NCBI GenBank assembly: GCA_014193115.1
Contig: BJHQ01000015.1
Location: 58,362 to 122,361, forward strand
Direction of reading: 5' to 3'
Length of the DNA stretch: 64,000 nt
DNA from: Planctomycetota bacterium
GTDB lineage: Bacteria; Planctomycetota; UBA11346
Position 1 is the stretch's first letter. The number at the start of each line of letters is the position of its first letter. The notes under the pieces are model-generated. The model was not told where the DNA came from, searched no databases, and worked only from the letters and a program-made list of their open reading frames with translations. Made by a program: the position numbers and the translations under genes. Positions 8,182 through 17,581 of this stretch are shown here, piece after piece.

Positions 8182-9140
8182 CCTGGATCCCGCAACGTTG
8201 GGAAGCGCTGCTGGTCAGCCTGGTGATCGCAGTGGCGCTGTGGATCTACACCAGCGGCCAAGTCCGGGTCGAGCGGTCGTTGCCGGTGCGGATCACCGCC
8301 GAGAACATCGTCGGGCTGCCCGACGACTGCGAAGTGTCCGCCATCTCGCCGGCCGAGTTCAACGTGCTGCTCAGCATCCCATCGTCGCGTCTCGACGATC
8401 TGCGCGGTCGGCTGATCCAGCCCAAGTTGACCGTGGTGGTGCGCAGCGTTCGGCCCGGACCAGGTTCGGTGAGCTTCCCGATCACCGGACGCAACCTCGG
8501 TCTCGATGGCGACATCCGCATCTTGTCCACCGATCCCGAGCAGCTGCGCGACATCGCGGTGTCCTATGACCGGCTGCACCAGGCCGAGCTGCCGACCTTC
8601 GCGCCGATGGTGCTCGGTCTGCCGCCGGGCATGCGCGCCGACATCAGCCTCGACCGCACCCGGGTGCGGATCAGCGCCGGCAGCGCGGTGATCGAACGCC
8701 TGCGCCAAGCCCAGGCCAAGGTCGCCTTCGCACCGATCGAGCTGTCGGCCATCGACCCCGCCGCACCGCGCCGCGAGCGCATCCGCCTCCAGCCGGTGCC
8801 TTCCGACTACCGGGTGTTGGATGAGGTCACCGCCTCGATCATCGCCATCCCGGTCGAAGGCGAGCGCCTGGTCGCCAATCTGCCGGTGCAGGTCCTGCTG
8901 CCGCCGGACATCCCGGTCGGTCTGCGGGTGATTCTCGAACCGGGCCGGGTGGCCTTGACCCTGCACGGTCCGGAACTGCTGCTGAAAGCCCTCGACCCCG
9001 ACCGCGAGGTGGTGGCCTATGTGAATCTGACCCGCACGGTCGAACCGGGCCGGCGCATCGACCTGCCAGTGCAGGTGGTCGGTCCGGCGTGGCTGCGCAG
9101 CGACCCGGTGGTGATCGGCGCGATCATCAGTCCGCCATAG
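8178..9140 (+). CDS. YbbR-domain protein, CdaR-type regulator of CdaA
   Basis: This 320-aa protein has a single N-terminal membrane anchor (ALLVSLVIAVALWIYTSG). The large extracytoplasmic part is built of several YbbR-type beta domains, with recurrent patterns of the form 'x-V-x-L-x-G-P-e-x-x-L'. Known CdaR proteins bind the CdaA membrane domain and tune its activity. That role is inferred here from fold and from the 4-nt overlap with cdaA. No glmM follows, unlike Firmicute clusters. Confidence 0.85.
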   Translation: MTWIPQRWEALLVSLVIAVALWIYTSGQVRVERSLPVRITAENIVGLPDDCEVSAISPAEFNVLLSIPSSRLDDLRGRLIQPKLTVVVRSVRPGPGSVSFPITGRNLGLDGDIRILSTDPEQLRDIAVSYDRLHQAELPTFAPMVLGLPPGMRADISLDRTRVRISAGSAVIERLRQAQAKVAFAPIELSAIDPAAPRRERIRLQPVPSDYRVLDEVTASIIAIPVEGERLVANLPVQVLLPPDIPVGLRVILEPGRVALTLHGPELLLKALDPDREVVAYVNLTRTVEPGRRIDLPVQVVGPAWLRSDPVVIGAIISPP

Positions 9141-9346
9141 CGCCAAGCGCTTCCGCCGGGGTCCCCAATGCCAAAACAGCGGCCTGGAGCTGACCTGGCT
9201 GCCGACTGAACCAGCGTCGCGCCGGCGATGCGGGCATCTCCGCTCCGGACGCGCGCCTGGTTGTTGCGCGAGCCCTGATTGCACAGGCTGCGGCCTGAAA
9301 CGGTTGCGGATCCCAGGTCCCGACCCAACCTGCCGGCCCTCACGCC

Positions 9347-11044
9347 ATGGGCCATCACGACCAGGTCACCTTGTTCCTTGCGCTGGCGGTGCTGCTGGCG
9401 GCGGCCCGGCTGCTCGGCGAAGCCGCGCGGCGCTGGCAGCAACCGGCGGTGCTCGGCGAAATCCTGGCCGGCGTCCTGCTCGGCCCGACCATCCTCGGCC
9501 ATGTCTGGCCCGAGGCGTTCCATCACCTGTTCCAGCCTGGAGCGCCTTCGACCACCGCCCTGAACGGCATCGCGGTGTTCGCGGTGACCTTGTTCATGCT
9601 GGTCGCGGGCATCGAGATGGAGCTGCAAGCGGTGCTGCGCCGTGGCGGTACCGCCCTGGCGGTGTCGATCTGCGGCACGGTCATCCCGTTCATCCTCGGC
9701 TTTGTGATGGCCTGGTTCGCCCCCGACCTGATGGGCGCCCACATCGGCGCCGACCGGCTGACCTTCGCCCTGCTCGCCGGCACCGCGATGTCGATCACCG
9801 CCTTGCCGGTGATCGCCAAGACCCTGCGCGATCTGCATCTGTATCGCAGCGACCTGGGCATGGTGGTGATGTCGGCGGCGACCGTCGGCGATTTCCTCGG
9901 CTGGCTGCTGTTCGCGGTGGTGCTGGCGATGGCTGGCCACACCGGCCACGACGGTCCCGGCCTGGTCAACGGATTGCTGCTCGCGGTGGCGTTCGTCGCC
10001 GGCACCCTGACCGCCGGACGCTGGGCCATCCACCGTGCCCTGCCCTGGGTCCAGGCCTACCTCAGTTTCCCTGGTGGCGTGCTCGGCTTCGTCGGCGTGC
10101 TGGCCTTGGCCGGCGCCGCCTTTTCGAGCTGGATCGGTCTGCATGCGGTGTTCGGGGCGTTCATCGTCGGCATCGCCCTGGGCGACAGCCCGCACCTGCG
10201 CCCGGGCACCCGGGCGACCATCGATCAGGTCGTATCCTTCCTGTTCGTGCCGCTGTTCTTCGCCTCGATCGGGTTGAAGGTCGATTTCTATGCCCACTTC
10301 GACCTGCTGCTGGTCGCTGTGGTCCTGGTGGTGGCCTGCGCCGGCAAGATCGCCGGCTCGTACCTGGGGGCGAAGCTGTCCGGGTCAGGCCGGCGCGAGA
10401 GCCTGGCGATCGGCGTGTGCATGAACGCCCGCGGCGCGATGGAGATCATCCTCGCCCTGGTCGCACTCGAAGCCAAGCTGATCGACGAGCGCTTGTTCGT
10501 CGCCTTGGTGGTGATGGCGGTGGTCACCAGCGTGCTGCCCGGACCGCTGCTGGCGCGGATCATACCACCGGTGCGCACCCGGCGCTTCACCGCGTATCTG
10601 TCGCCGAAATCCTTCCTGCCCCGGCTGGCGGCGCGCACCGCCGAAGACGCCATCACCGAACTGTGCTCCGCGGTCGGATCGGCTGGAGGCCGCGATGCGG
10701 CCGGCGTCGCCGGCGAAGTCCTGCGCCGCGAACGGATGCAGGCCACCGGCACCGGCGATGGCCTGGCCATCCCCCATGCCCGGCTCGACGGACTGACAGC
10801 GCCCATCGTCGCCCTCGGCCTGGCGCCCGAGGGCATCGATTTCGCCGGACCCGATGGCCGCGCCGCCCAGATTGTGGTCCTGGTGCTGACCCCGGATGAC
10901 GACGACGCGACCCAGCTCGAACTGCTCGCCGACATCGCCCGCATCTTCAGCTCAGCCCAGGCACGCAGCGACACCTTGGCGGTGAAGACCCACACCGAAC
11001 TGCTCGCCCACTTCCAGATCGAGCGCCACGCGACCCGGATCTGA
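9347..11044 (+). CDS. CPA2 (Kef-type) cation/proton antiporter fused to PTS EIIA domain
   Basis: Residues ~1-400 form a 12-13-helix monovalent cation/H+ antiporter module, with segments such as AVLGEILAGVLLGPTILG near the N-terminus and FGAFIVGIALGD later. Residues ~425-565 form a PTS EIIA (Fru/Ntr-type) domain, including GLAIPHARL with the phosphoryl-accepting His and the downstream GIDFAGPDGRAAQ. The fusion suggests that ion flux is set by PTS phosphorylation state, which is an inference. It stands ~200 bp downstream of cdaR. Cyclic di-AMP often regulates K+/Na+ transporters, so the neighbourhood is suggestive, but no RCK domain is present. Confidence 0.9.
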   Translation: MGHHDQVTLFLALAVLLAAARLLGEAARRWQQPAVLGEILAGVLLGPTILGHVWPEAFHHLFQPGAPSTTALNGIAVFAVTLFMLVAGIEMELQAVLRRGGTALAVSICGTVIPFILGFVMAWFAPDLMGAHIGADRLTFALLAGTAMSITALPVIAKTLRDLHLYRSDLGMVVMSAATVGDFLGWLLFAVVLAMAGHTGHDGPGLVNGLLLAVAFVAGTLTAGRWAIHRALPWVQAYLSFPGGVLGFVGVLALAGAAFSSWIGLHAVFGAFIVGIALGDSPHLRPGTRATIDQVVSFLFVPLFFASIGLKVDFYAHFDLLLVAVVLVVACAGKIAGSYLGAKLSGSGRRESLAIGVCMNARGAMEIILALVALEAKLIDERLFVALVVMAVVTSVLPGPLLARIIPPVRTRRFTAYLSPKSFLPRLAARTAEDAITELCSAVGSAGGRDAAGVAGEVLRRERMQATGTGDGLAIPHARLDGLTAPIVALGLAPEGIDFAGPDGRAAQIVVLVLTPDDDDATQLELLADIARIFSSAQARSDTLAVKTHTELLAHFQIERHATRI

Positions 11045-11127
11045 GCAGTCTCAGGCCGCGCCAGAGACGCGCACCTGCAACGTGCCTGCGGGCTTGGCCC
11101 GGATCAGCGCCAGGCGATGCTGCAAGG

Positions 11128-12225
11128 ATGCCCATCGCGAACCCGACCCTGGCCAACGATCCCGCCGCCATCACCGCCCTGGCCGAGGCGGTGTGCGCCG
11201 GCACGACCATCAGCAGCAGCGACGCCCTGGAGCTGCTCAGCGTCGACGAAGCCTCGCCAGCCGGCGCTGCGCTGTTCGCCGGAGCTCAGCGAATCCGCGA
11301 CCATTTCATCGGCAAGACGCTGAAATGCTGCTCGGTGCTCAACGTCAAAGCCGGCAACTGTTCTGAGAACTGCTCGTACTGCGCCCAGGCCAGCGGAGTC
11401 GCGGCGACCACCTACCAAAAGCACAAGTTCCTGCCCGATGAGGACATCCGCCAGGCCGCCAGTTCAGCCGCGGCCAACGGCGCCCAGGCTCTCGGGCTGG
11501 TGGCGGCGTGGTGGGGCGTGAAAGAAGGCAGCCAGCTCGACATGGTCTGCGACGCAGTGAAATCGCTGAAGGATGCCGGCGGCGTGCGCCCGGATGTGAA
11601 TCTAGGCATTTTGGAAAGCCAGCACTGCGCCGACCGCCTGCGCCAGGCCGGGGTCGCAGTCTATGGCCACAATCTGGAGACCGCGCGCAGCTTCTTCGAT
11701 AACATCTGCACCACCCACAGCTATGAGGAACGGCTGAAAACGGTGCAATACATCAAGCAGTCGGGCATGGGACTGTGCTCGGGCGGGATCTTCGGCATGG
11801 GCGAATCGCCGGCCCAGCGGGTCGAATTCCTGGAACAGCTGCGGTTCCTCGAACCCGACATGATCCCGCTGAACTTCCTCAATCCGATCGCCGGGACCAA
11901 GCTTGGCCACCTGGCGCCGCTGCCCGCAGGCGACGGCTTCGTCACCCTGGCCACCGCCCGGTTCATGCTGCCCGACCGCAACCTGATGGCGGCGGGCGGC
12001 AAAGAAGTGGTCTTCGCCGACCGCCTGGGCGAGATCTTCAAGACCGGCATCAATGCCGTGATGGTCGGCAATTACCTGACCACCCTGGGCACCGCCCCGG
12101 AGTTCTGGGTCGAGGCCGCCCGCCGCCACGGCTTGCGCATGCCGCGCACGGTCACCGCCATCAGCCCGCCCGGCGGCGGCTGCGCTGAGCGCGCCGAGCA
12201 GCCCGGCCGCGCCAGCGCTGCGTGA
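11128..12225 (+). CDS. bioB: Biotin synthase BioB (radical SAM)
   Basis: BioB inserts sulfur into dethiobiotin to form biotin. The 4Fe-4S site is CSENCSYCAQASG (Cys 78, 82, 85). Further motifs are YGHNLETARSFF, SGGIFGMGES and PLNFLNPIAGT, all typical of BioB. The length is 365 aa, with a short Ala/Gly-rich C-terminal tail. An AAGG ribosome site lies ~4 bp before the ATG. Other bio genes are not in the window. A small GC-rich hairpin (CCGCC-CA-GGCGG) follows the stop. Confidence 0.96.
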   Translation: MPIANPTLANDPAAITALAEAVCAGTTISSSDALELLSVDEASPAGAALFAGAQRIRDHFIGKTLKCCSVLNVKAGNCSENCSYCAQASGVAATTYQKHKFLPDEDIRQAASSAAANGAQALGLVAAWWGVKEGSQLDMVCDAVKSLKDAGGVRPDVNLGILESQHCADRLRQAGVAVYGHNLETARSFFDNICTTHSYEERLKTVQYIKQSGMGLCSGGIFGMGESPAQRVEFLEQLRFLEPDMIPLNFLNPIAGTKLGHLAPLPAGDGFVTLATARFMLPDRNLMAAGGKEVVFADRLGEIFKTGINAVMVGNYLTTLGTAPEFWVEAARRHGLRMPRTVTAISPPGGGCAERAEQPGRASAA

Positions 12226-12394
12226 ACCGCCCAGGCGGCTAAGCGGCAAGGACGAACACGGGAAATCCTTTGGGCGCCGGCAATCCGCCAGGCGTCGGAC
12301 GGACGCTGCTCCGGTCCGACCCGGCTGGGTGCGTTGCGTCCAAGCGGTCCACCAACGGATTCATCCTCGGTGACTTCTGGTCGTGGACGGCCGG

Positions 12395-13153
12395 TCAGGT
12401 GTCGCGACCGCGGCGGTGCCGGGAAGATTTCCGGTCATAGCCAGCGCGCTTGAGTGCGTGGCGCAGGGCCGCCGCGCTGGAATAGCCGACCCGGCCGGCG
12501 ATCGACGCTAGCGGCAACTGGCCATCCTGGCCCAGGATCATCGCGGTCTCAAGGCGCAGCCGGGTCAGGTAGGCGATCGGGGTCTCCTCGTGGACCTTGG
12601 CAAAAGCCCGGCACAGGTGGCTGGGCGTCAGCCCGACCGCCTTGGCCAGCACCGGCAGGGAGATCGCGCGGTGCACCGCGCCTTGCAGCAGCATCCGCGC
12701 CCGCTCGATCGGATCCGAGGCCAATGCCTTGTGGCGATGGATCAAATCACATTCGGTCAGGATGCTGCGCAGCAGGTCTTTGACGAACGAGCCGGTGGCG
12801 ATCGATTGCCGGTCATGCATCCACGACAGAGAGAACAAGATCCGGCGATCGACATCATCGACGATCACCGGCGCGGTCCACGCCGGCATCCAGCCGCGCC
12901 ATTGGACCAGCCACAGGCGGGTCACGGGATCCGGGGAGCTCGGCTGGTGTACGCATCCGGCCGGGTAGCAGATGGCCTGCCCAGGGCGCAGGGTCTGGGA
13001 TGTCCCGCCGAACCGGGTCTGGTAAACGCCCTGATCGAGCAGGACCAGCTCGTTCCACGGGTGGTTGTGGACACCGTCGGGCTTCACTTTGGCGCTCTGA
13101 TGGACCAGGGTCACCAGCGCCTCTTCGATGGATTCCATATGGAAAAATAGCAT
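12395..13153 (-). CDS. AraC-family transcriptional regulator with cupin sensor domain
   Basis: The 252-aa protein has an N-terminal cupin-like ligand domain (HNHPWNELVLLDQG, then PGQAICYPAGCVHQPS) and a C-terminal double helix-turn-helix (SLPVLAKAVGLTPSHLCRAF; GYSSAAALRHALKRAGY). AraC proteins of this build usually respond to sugars. It is transcribed away from the 13.3-26.6 kb cluster with ~150 bp between start codons, so it is a plausible local regulator; no operator could be identified. The start at 13153 has a weak AAGAAG upstream; an internal ATG at 13138 is an alternative. Confidence 0.9.
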   Translation of the reverse strand: MLFFHMESIEEALVTLVHQSAKVKPDGVHNHPWNELVLLDQGVYQTRFGGTSQTLRPGQAICYPAGCVHQPSSPDPVTRLWLVQWRGWMPAWTAPVIVDDVDRRILFSLSWMHDRQSIATGSFVKDLLRSILTECDLIHRHKALASDPIERARMLLQGAVHRAISLPVLAKAVGLTPSHLCRAFAKVHEETPIAYLTRLRLETAMILGQDGQLPLASIAGRVGYSSAAALRHALKRAGYDRKSSRHRRGRDT

Positions 13154-13301
13154 GGATCTTCTTCAGGCAAGGGCCAGTCAGCGGATCCGTGGTCTGCCGC
13201 CAGGATGCCTGCGCAGAGCAATTCTGATGCTCAAGCGCAAGGAAAATCCCTCAACATGTCACGGACCGTCGGGGTATCGGCTGCGGATCGGATTCCTGCA
13301 T

Positions 13302-16300
13302 ATGAATGCCACCCGTTGCCTCGCGATGTTCTGGTGCCTCGGCTTGGCATCGGCCGGCGAATACCATCTCGCCTGGTCGAAACTGCTGCCCCCGCGCCAT
13401 CCGGCCAACCAGTGGAACGTCCATGTTCCCAAGGACCGGTCGTACCGGCTGGTGGAGTCCGATGGCGGCCTGCTGATCGCCATCCCTGACGAATCCAGCC
13501 TGGTCTGCATCGATCGCGCCAGCGGCGCGGAGCGTTGGCGGTACTTCGCCGAAGCGGCCATCCGGCAGTCACCCGTGGTGGTTGGCGACGCGGCCCTGGT
13601 CGGTTCAGAAGATGGAACCGTCGCCTGCCTGGGAATTGCCGATGGTTCCGTGCGTTGGCGCTATCGGCCAGGCCCAGGCGACCGCTGGATCATCGCCCAC
13701 GATCGCCTGGCCGACGCCTGGCCGATCATGACGCCGTTGGCGATCGCCGACGGGGCGGCCTTCGGGGTGTGCGGGAATTTCGTCGAAGACGGCATCTGGG
13801 CCTTCGCCATCGATCTGCCCAGCGGCAAGGAACGCTGGCTGCGCCGGCTCGACGTGCGGGTGAATTCGCGGCCGACCATCGCCAACGGCAAAGCGATTTT
13901 CCAAGGTTCTCCGCTGGCTCCGGCCCGCACCTTCGATCAGCGGACCGGAGCTGCGATCCCGGAGCCACCGGCGGTAAAGGCTGTCGCCAAGCCCGCCGCA
14001 ACGTCAGCCGACCCGACCAGAGCCGCCAAGGACGACAAACCGTCTGAAGCCGCACGCACCGCTCGGATCGCCTGGCTCCAGGAAGGCATACGCTTCCCGG
14101 CGCTTGCGCCTGCGATCGATCTGCAAGCCGCGCTGGCGGATAATTTCGTGGTCGCGGTGAAGCCTCCGGCCAGCTGGACGCTGCATGGGCCGCTGCCGAT
14201 CGCGGAACGGCCCGACTCCGCCGCTGCCTGGGGGCCGTCCACCCCGTTGGCGCCAGCAGAAACCGGCCTTGCCGGCGCCGCCGAAGCGGGCACTGAGATC
14301 CTCGCCAGCGGCCGGTTTTTCATGGACGAAATCGGGATCCTGCTGGTCAACGCCAGCGCCGACCGGAGCATGCGCGTGCTGGTCGATGGCCAGCCGATCA
14401 TCGACACCCTGGCCACCGGCAACGGACTGCCGGTCAGCGAAGCCAGCGCCCACACCGGCGCCATCCGGTTGGGCGAGGGCGAACATGTCCTGACCGTGCG
14501 CTGCCGGGCCGGAACGGACGGCTGGCGCTGCCGATTCACCCTGGGGCGCTGCGACCAGGACAACGGCATCATGGCCTCGGCGATCGCGTTCCCCGGTCAT
14601 GGTTTCCCTGGACTGATTGCTCCGCCGCCGGCCGCAGGCAGCGTGGATGTGCTGTTGCCTGGCGGAGCGATGCGTCCGGTCGCCCGCGATCGGATCCTGC
14701 CCGGCATCATCCAGGTGGCCATGGACGCGCAGGCCGTGACCGCGCTGACCTCCGACGGACGCCTGATCGGCTTCACCGCCAGCCGGCCGGAATCCGTCCG
14801 CCATGTCCCGCCACCGTCGCCACCGGTGCCGGCGACCATCCGCAGTGCGATCGCGGTCGAGGGCGGCTGGGCCTTGGTCGCTGGCTTGGAGGACGGCCGG
14901 ACCATCGAGCGCCTGATCGATGAACGCCGCTGGTTCCGCATCCTGGCCGTGGACCAGGACCGCACCCGGGTCGATGCCATCCGCCGCCGGCTGGCTGACC
15001 AGGGCCGATTGTTCGACGGCCGCACCCAGATCATCGCGGTGGATCGGCTCGATGCGCTGCCGTCGTGGCTGGCGGATCTGGTGGTCAGCGAACGCAGTGA
15101 GAACGACTGGGCAAAGCTGGCCCGCTGCATCAAACCCTATGGCGGGCAGCTGATCCTGCCCGCCGGTTTCGCAGCGGACCGCGCTCAGGCCCTGGCGGCA
15201 GCGGCGGGGGACGTGCAGGTCATCGACCAGGCCGGAGTGACGGCGATCGTCAGGCCGGACGGACCTGCCGGAAGCACCGGCGATTGGCGTGAGCGCCTGG
15301 GCGATGCCGCCAACACCTATGGTCGGGCCGACCCGGTCATGCGCTTCCCCTTCGCCACCCGCTGGTTCGGCGGAGCCTCATGCGGGCTGCGCTGGTACAA
15401 AGGGGGCGCGGACCACGCCACCGATGAAGGCATCATCTGGTGGGGGCCGATGCTGATCGCTCGCGGTCGCTGGCTCCTGCAAGGGGCTCACCAGATCGGC
15501 TGCTTCGATCAGTACACCGGCCACAAAATCTGGTCGGCTCCGATCCCCGAGTATCCTCGCGGCGAAGACAGCAATTCGCCATCGGGGTGGACGTCGGTGG
15601 TGGCTTCGACGGGGTACCGGATCGCCGATCTGTCCTTCGGCCTGGCTGGCTACGAACAGTCGTGCGACGACACCACGACGTATCTGGCGGCGGCCAAGGA
15701 ACTCATCGCTTATGACCTGGCTACCGGAGCGATCCGGATGCGGATCGCCCCGCCCAAGGAGCTCACCGGGGATTTGCGTTGGGGCCGGATCCAGGTGTCC
15801 GACCACCAGACGAGCAAGGCGAGCCTGATCTGCTCGTTGTTCGACCCCGCCGACAACCTGCCGGAAGGCCAGGGCCACGATGGCGGAGGCATGCCGTTCT
15901 GCTGGCTGGCCGCCCTCGACCCGGCCACAGGCTCGATGCGCTGGCAGGCCAAGCCGCGCCGCGCTTTCGGCGGCGTGGCGGTCGGTGGCGGTCGGGTGTA
16001 CGCGCTGGATCTGGTGTCTCCGCTCATGGCGCAGGCTCTGGCCAAGGCCGGACGCGCCATCGCCGACGCGGGCTCCGCCGAGGTCGTGGCCTTCGACCTG
16101 GCCAGCGGGACGAAGCTATGGACCAGGGCGATCCCGATCTGCGACACCATCGTCTACGACACCAGCCGCGACCGGGTCCTGGTCGGCGCACGTTCCCTGG
16201 ATCCGTCCGAGCTGGCATCGCTTGAAGGCGTCCATGGCGGATCGACCACGGCCACCACCAGCCAGACGGACCTCGCCAGCGTCGTTCCGGCGAAGAAAGC

Positions 16301-17336
16301 CGGCCTGCTGCTGCAGCTTGCTGGTGGCGACGGCAGCATCGTCACCCAGCGCCAGGACCTCGCCTATCCCAGAGGCAGCCTGGTCGGCGACCGGATGCTG
16401 TTGGCCGATGGCACGCTGTTGTCGGCGGTCGATGGAGCAGTGCTGCAACGGCCCCATCCCCTGACCGGTTCGCCTGCGACCATGAAGATCCCCAAAGGCG
16501 GCTGCAACACCCTGGTCATGAGCGCCAGTTTCGCAGGCAGCCGTGGATTCTGGAACGATCTCGATTCCGGTTTGAGCGGAGGCGGTTGGGGCGGCCAGGA
16601 TTATTCCTGCAAACCCAGCTTCGTCCCTGCTGGTGGATTGATCAATGTGTGGAACGCCGGCGCCCAGCGCTTCGTCAACCGCACCGATACCCACAGCCGG
16701 ACCTTGGAGCCCTCCCACCGGGTCACCACCTGGGCCTCAAACGCTTCGGCCTGCAAAGCCCTTGAGCCCGGTTGGATCCGCCGCTTGGGCGTCGAGCCGG
16801 CAGCGCCAGGGTATCGCAGCGACCCCGCCGGGGGCTGGTGGGTGCCGACCGACCAGCAAGGCCGGGCGAATCTCCCAGGACTGAACCTGCGCAAAGGCCA
16901 GGGCACCGATACCCCGCCGGCCAGCAAGCGCCCCTACGAGACTGCCGACCACCGGGTGGTACCGGCCCATGACCAAGCCGACATCCCCGCCTGGGTGTCT
17001 GGGTTCGGACTGGAAGATCCAGGAAGCCTGATCGTCCCCACCGCCTATCCCGAGGTGCCCGCCGGACCGGCGCCGCGGTTCCGCGTCCGCCTGATCGTCA
17101 GCGAACCGGATGAGGTCGCCCCGGGCCAGCGCGTCTTCCGCGTCGTGTGCAATGGCCAGACGGTGGTCGAGTCCCTCGACGTGGCCGCCGTCGCCGGCGG
17201 TCGCCAGCGCAGCATCGTCCGCGACTGGCAGGCTGATGGCGCGCAGGGCGTACTGCGCATCACCTACGAACGCACTGCCGACAGCCGGCTGCCCCCGATC
17301 AGCGGCGCCATCCTGGTGGAACGGATCGCTCCGTGA
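13302..17336 (+). CDS. Giant secreted PQQ-type beta-propeller protein with PA14-like, methyltransferase-like and malectin-like domains (paralog 1)
   Basis: The protein is 1344 aa. Residues 1-19 are a signal peptide (MNATRCLAMFWCLGLASAG). Domains read in order: PQQ/BamB-like propeller blades (repeats such as VCIDRASGAERWRY and VACLGIADGSVRWRY); a PA14/ligand-binding-like segment (~275-416); a Rossmann segment like a SAM methyltransferase (~525-640, around ILAVDQDRTRVDAI); more propeller blades (e.g. AYDLATGAIRMR, ALDPATGSMRWQ); and a malectin-like C-terminus (~1255-1344). It is presumably in the periplasm or at the cell surface. The ATG at 13302 is chosen because it begins the signal peptide; the frame is open further upstream. 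It is first of seven co-directional genes. Substrate unknown. Confidence 0.85.
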   Translation: MNATRCLAMFWCLGLASAGEYHLAWSKLLPPRHPANQWNVHVPKDRSYRLVESDGGLLIAIPDESSLVCIDRASGAERWRYFAEAAIRQSPVVVGDAALVGSEDGTVACLGIADGSVRWRYRPGPGDRWIIAHDRLADAWPIMTPLAIADGAAFGVCGNFVEDGIWAFAIDLPSGKERWLRRLDVRVNSRPTIANGKAIFQGSPLAPARTFDQRTGAAIPEPPAVKAVAKPAATSADPTRAAKDDKPSEAARTARIAWLQEGIRFPALAPAIDLQAALADNFVVAVKPPASWTLHGPLPIAERPDSAAAWGPSTPLAPAETGLAGAAEAGTEILASGRFFMDEIGILLVNASADRSMRVLVDGQPIIDTLATGNGLPVSEASAHTGAIRLGEGEHVLTVRCRAGTDGWRCRFTLGRCDQDNGIMASAIAFPGHGFPGLIAPPPAAGSVDVLLPGGAMRPVARDRILPGIIQVAMDAQAVTALTSDGRLIGFTASRPESVRHVPPPSPPVPATIRSAIAVEGGWALVAGLEDGRTIERLIDERRWFRILAVDQDRTRVDAIRRRLADQGRLFDGRTQIIAVDRLDALPSWLADLVVSERSENDWAKLARCIKPYGGQLILPAGFAADRAQALAAAAGDVQVIDQAGVTAIVRPDGPAGSTGDWRERLGDAANTYGRADPVMRFPFATRWFGGASCGLRWYKGGADHATDEGIIWWGPMLIARGRWLLQGAHQIGCFDQYTGHKIWSAPIPEYPRGEDSNSPSGWTSVVASTGYRIADLSFGLAGYEQSCDDTTTYLAAAKELIAYDLATGAIRMRIAPPKELTGDLRWGRIQVSDHQTSKASLICSLFDPADNLPEGQGHDGGGMPFCWLAALDPATGSMRWQAKPRRAFGGVAVGGGRVYALDLVSPLMAQALAKAGRAIADAGSAEVVAFDLASGTKLWTRAIPICDTIVYDTSRDRVLVGARSLDPSELASLEGVHGGSTTATTSQTDLASVVPAKKAGLLLQLAGGDGSIVTQRQDLAYPRGSLVGDRMLLADGTLLSAVDGAVLQRPHPLTGSPATMKIPKGGCNTLVMSASFAGSRGFWNDLDSGLSGGGWGGQDYSCKPSFVPAGGLINVWNAGAQRFVNRTDTHSRTLEPSHRVTTWASNASACKALEPGWIRRLGVEPAAPGYRSDPAGGWWVPTDQQGRANLPGLNLRKGQGTDTPPASKRPYETADHRVVPAHDQADIPAWVSGFGLEDPGSLIVPTAYPEVPAGPAPRFRVRLIVSEPDEVAPGQRVFRVVCNGQTVVESLDVAAVAGGRQRSIVRDWQADGAQGVLRITYERTADSRLPPISGAILVERIAP

Positions 17337-17581
17337 GTCCTCCAGGCGCTGCCTGCCGGGCATGGCCCGATCCCACAATGATCTGGCCCCTGCCGGTCGC
17401 AGTTAGCCGGGCAGTCGGGACGCACGCGAATACCGATACCTAGGCTTCGACATGCCGCCCACGGGTTATTCCAGCGACGAAAAGCAATATCGATTTGAAA
17501 TGAGCAATTTCAATGCGTTCAGGCTCAGCGGTTTGCGTCAACGATCGCGCGGCTATCGGGTATGGGATGCGGAAAGAATCC

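Noticed and set aside
9017..10297. 426-codon minus-strand frame opposite the antiporter
   Set aside because: Translation is His/Gln/Arg/Gly-rich and crosses two genes; the plus strand encodes a clear membrane transporter.
13128..13301. N-terminal extension of propeller paralog 1
   Set aside because: The extension overlaps the divergent AraC gene and hides a good signal peptide starting at 13302.
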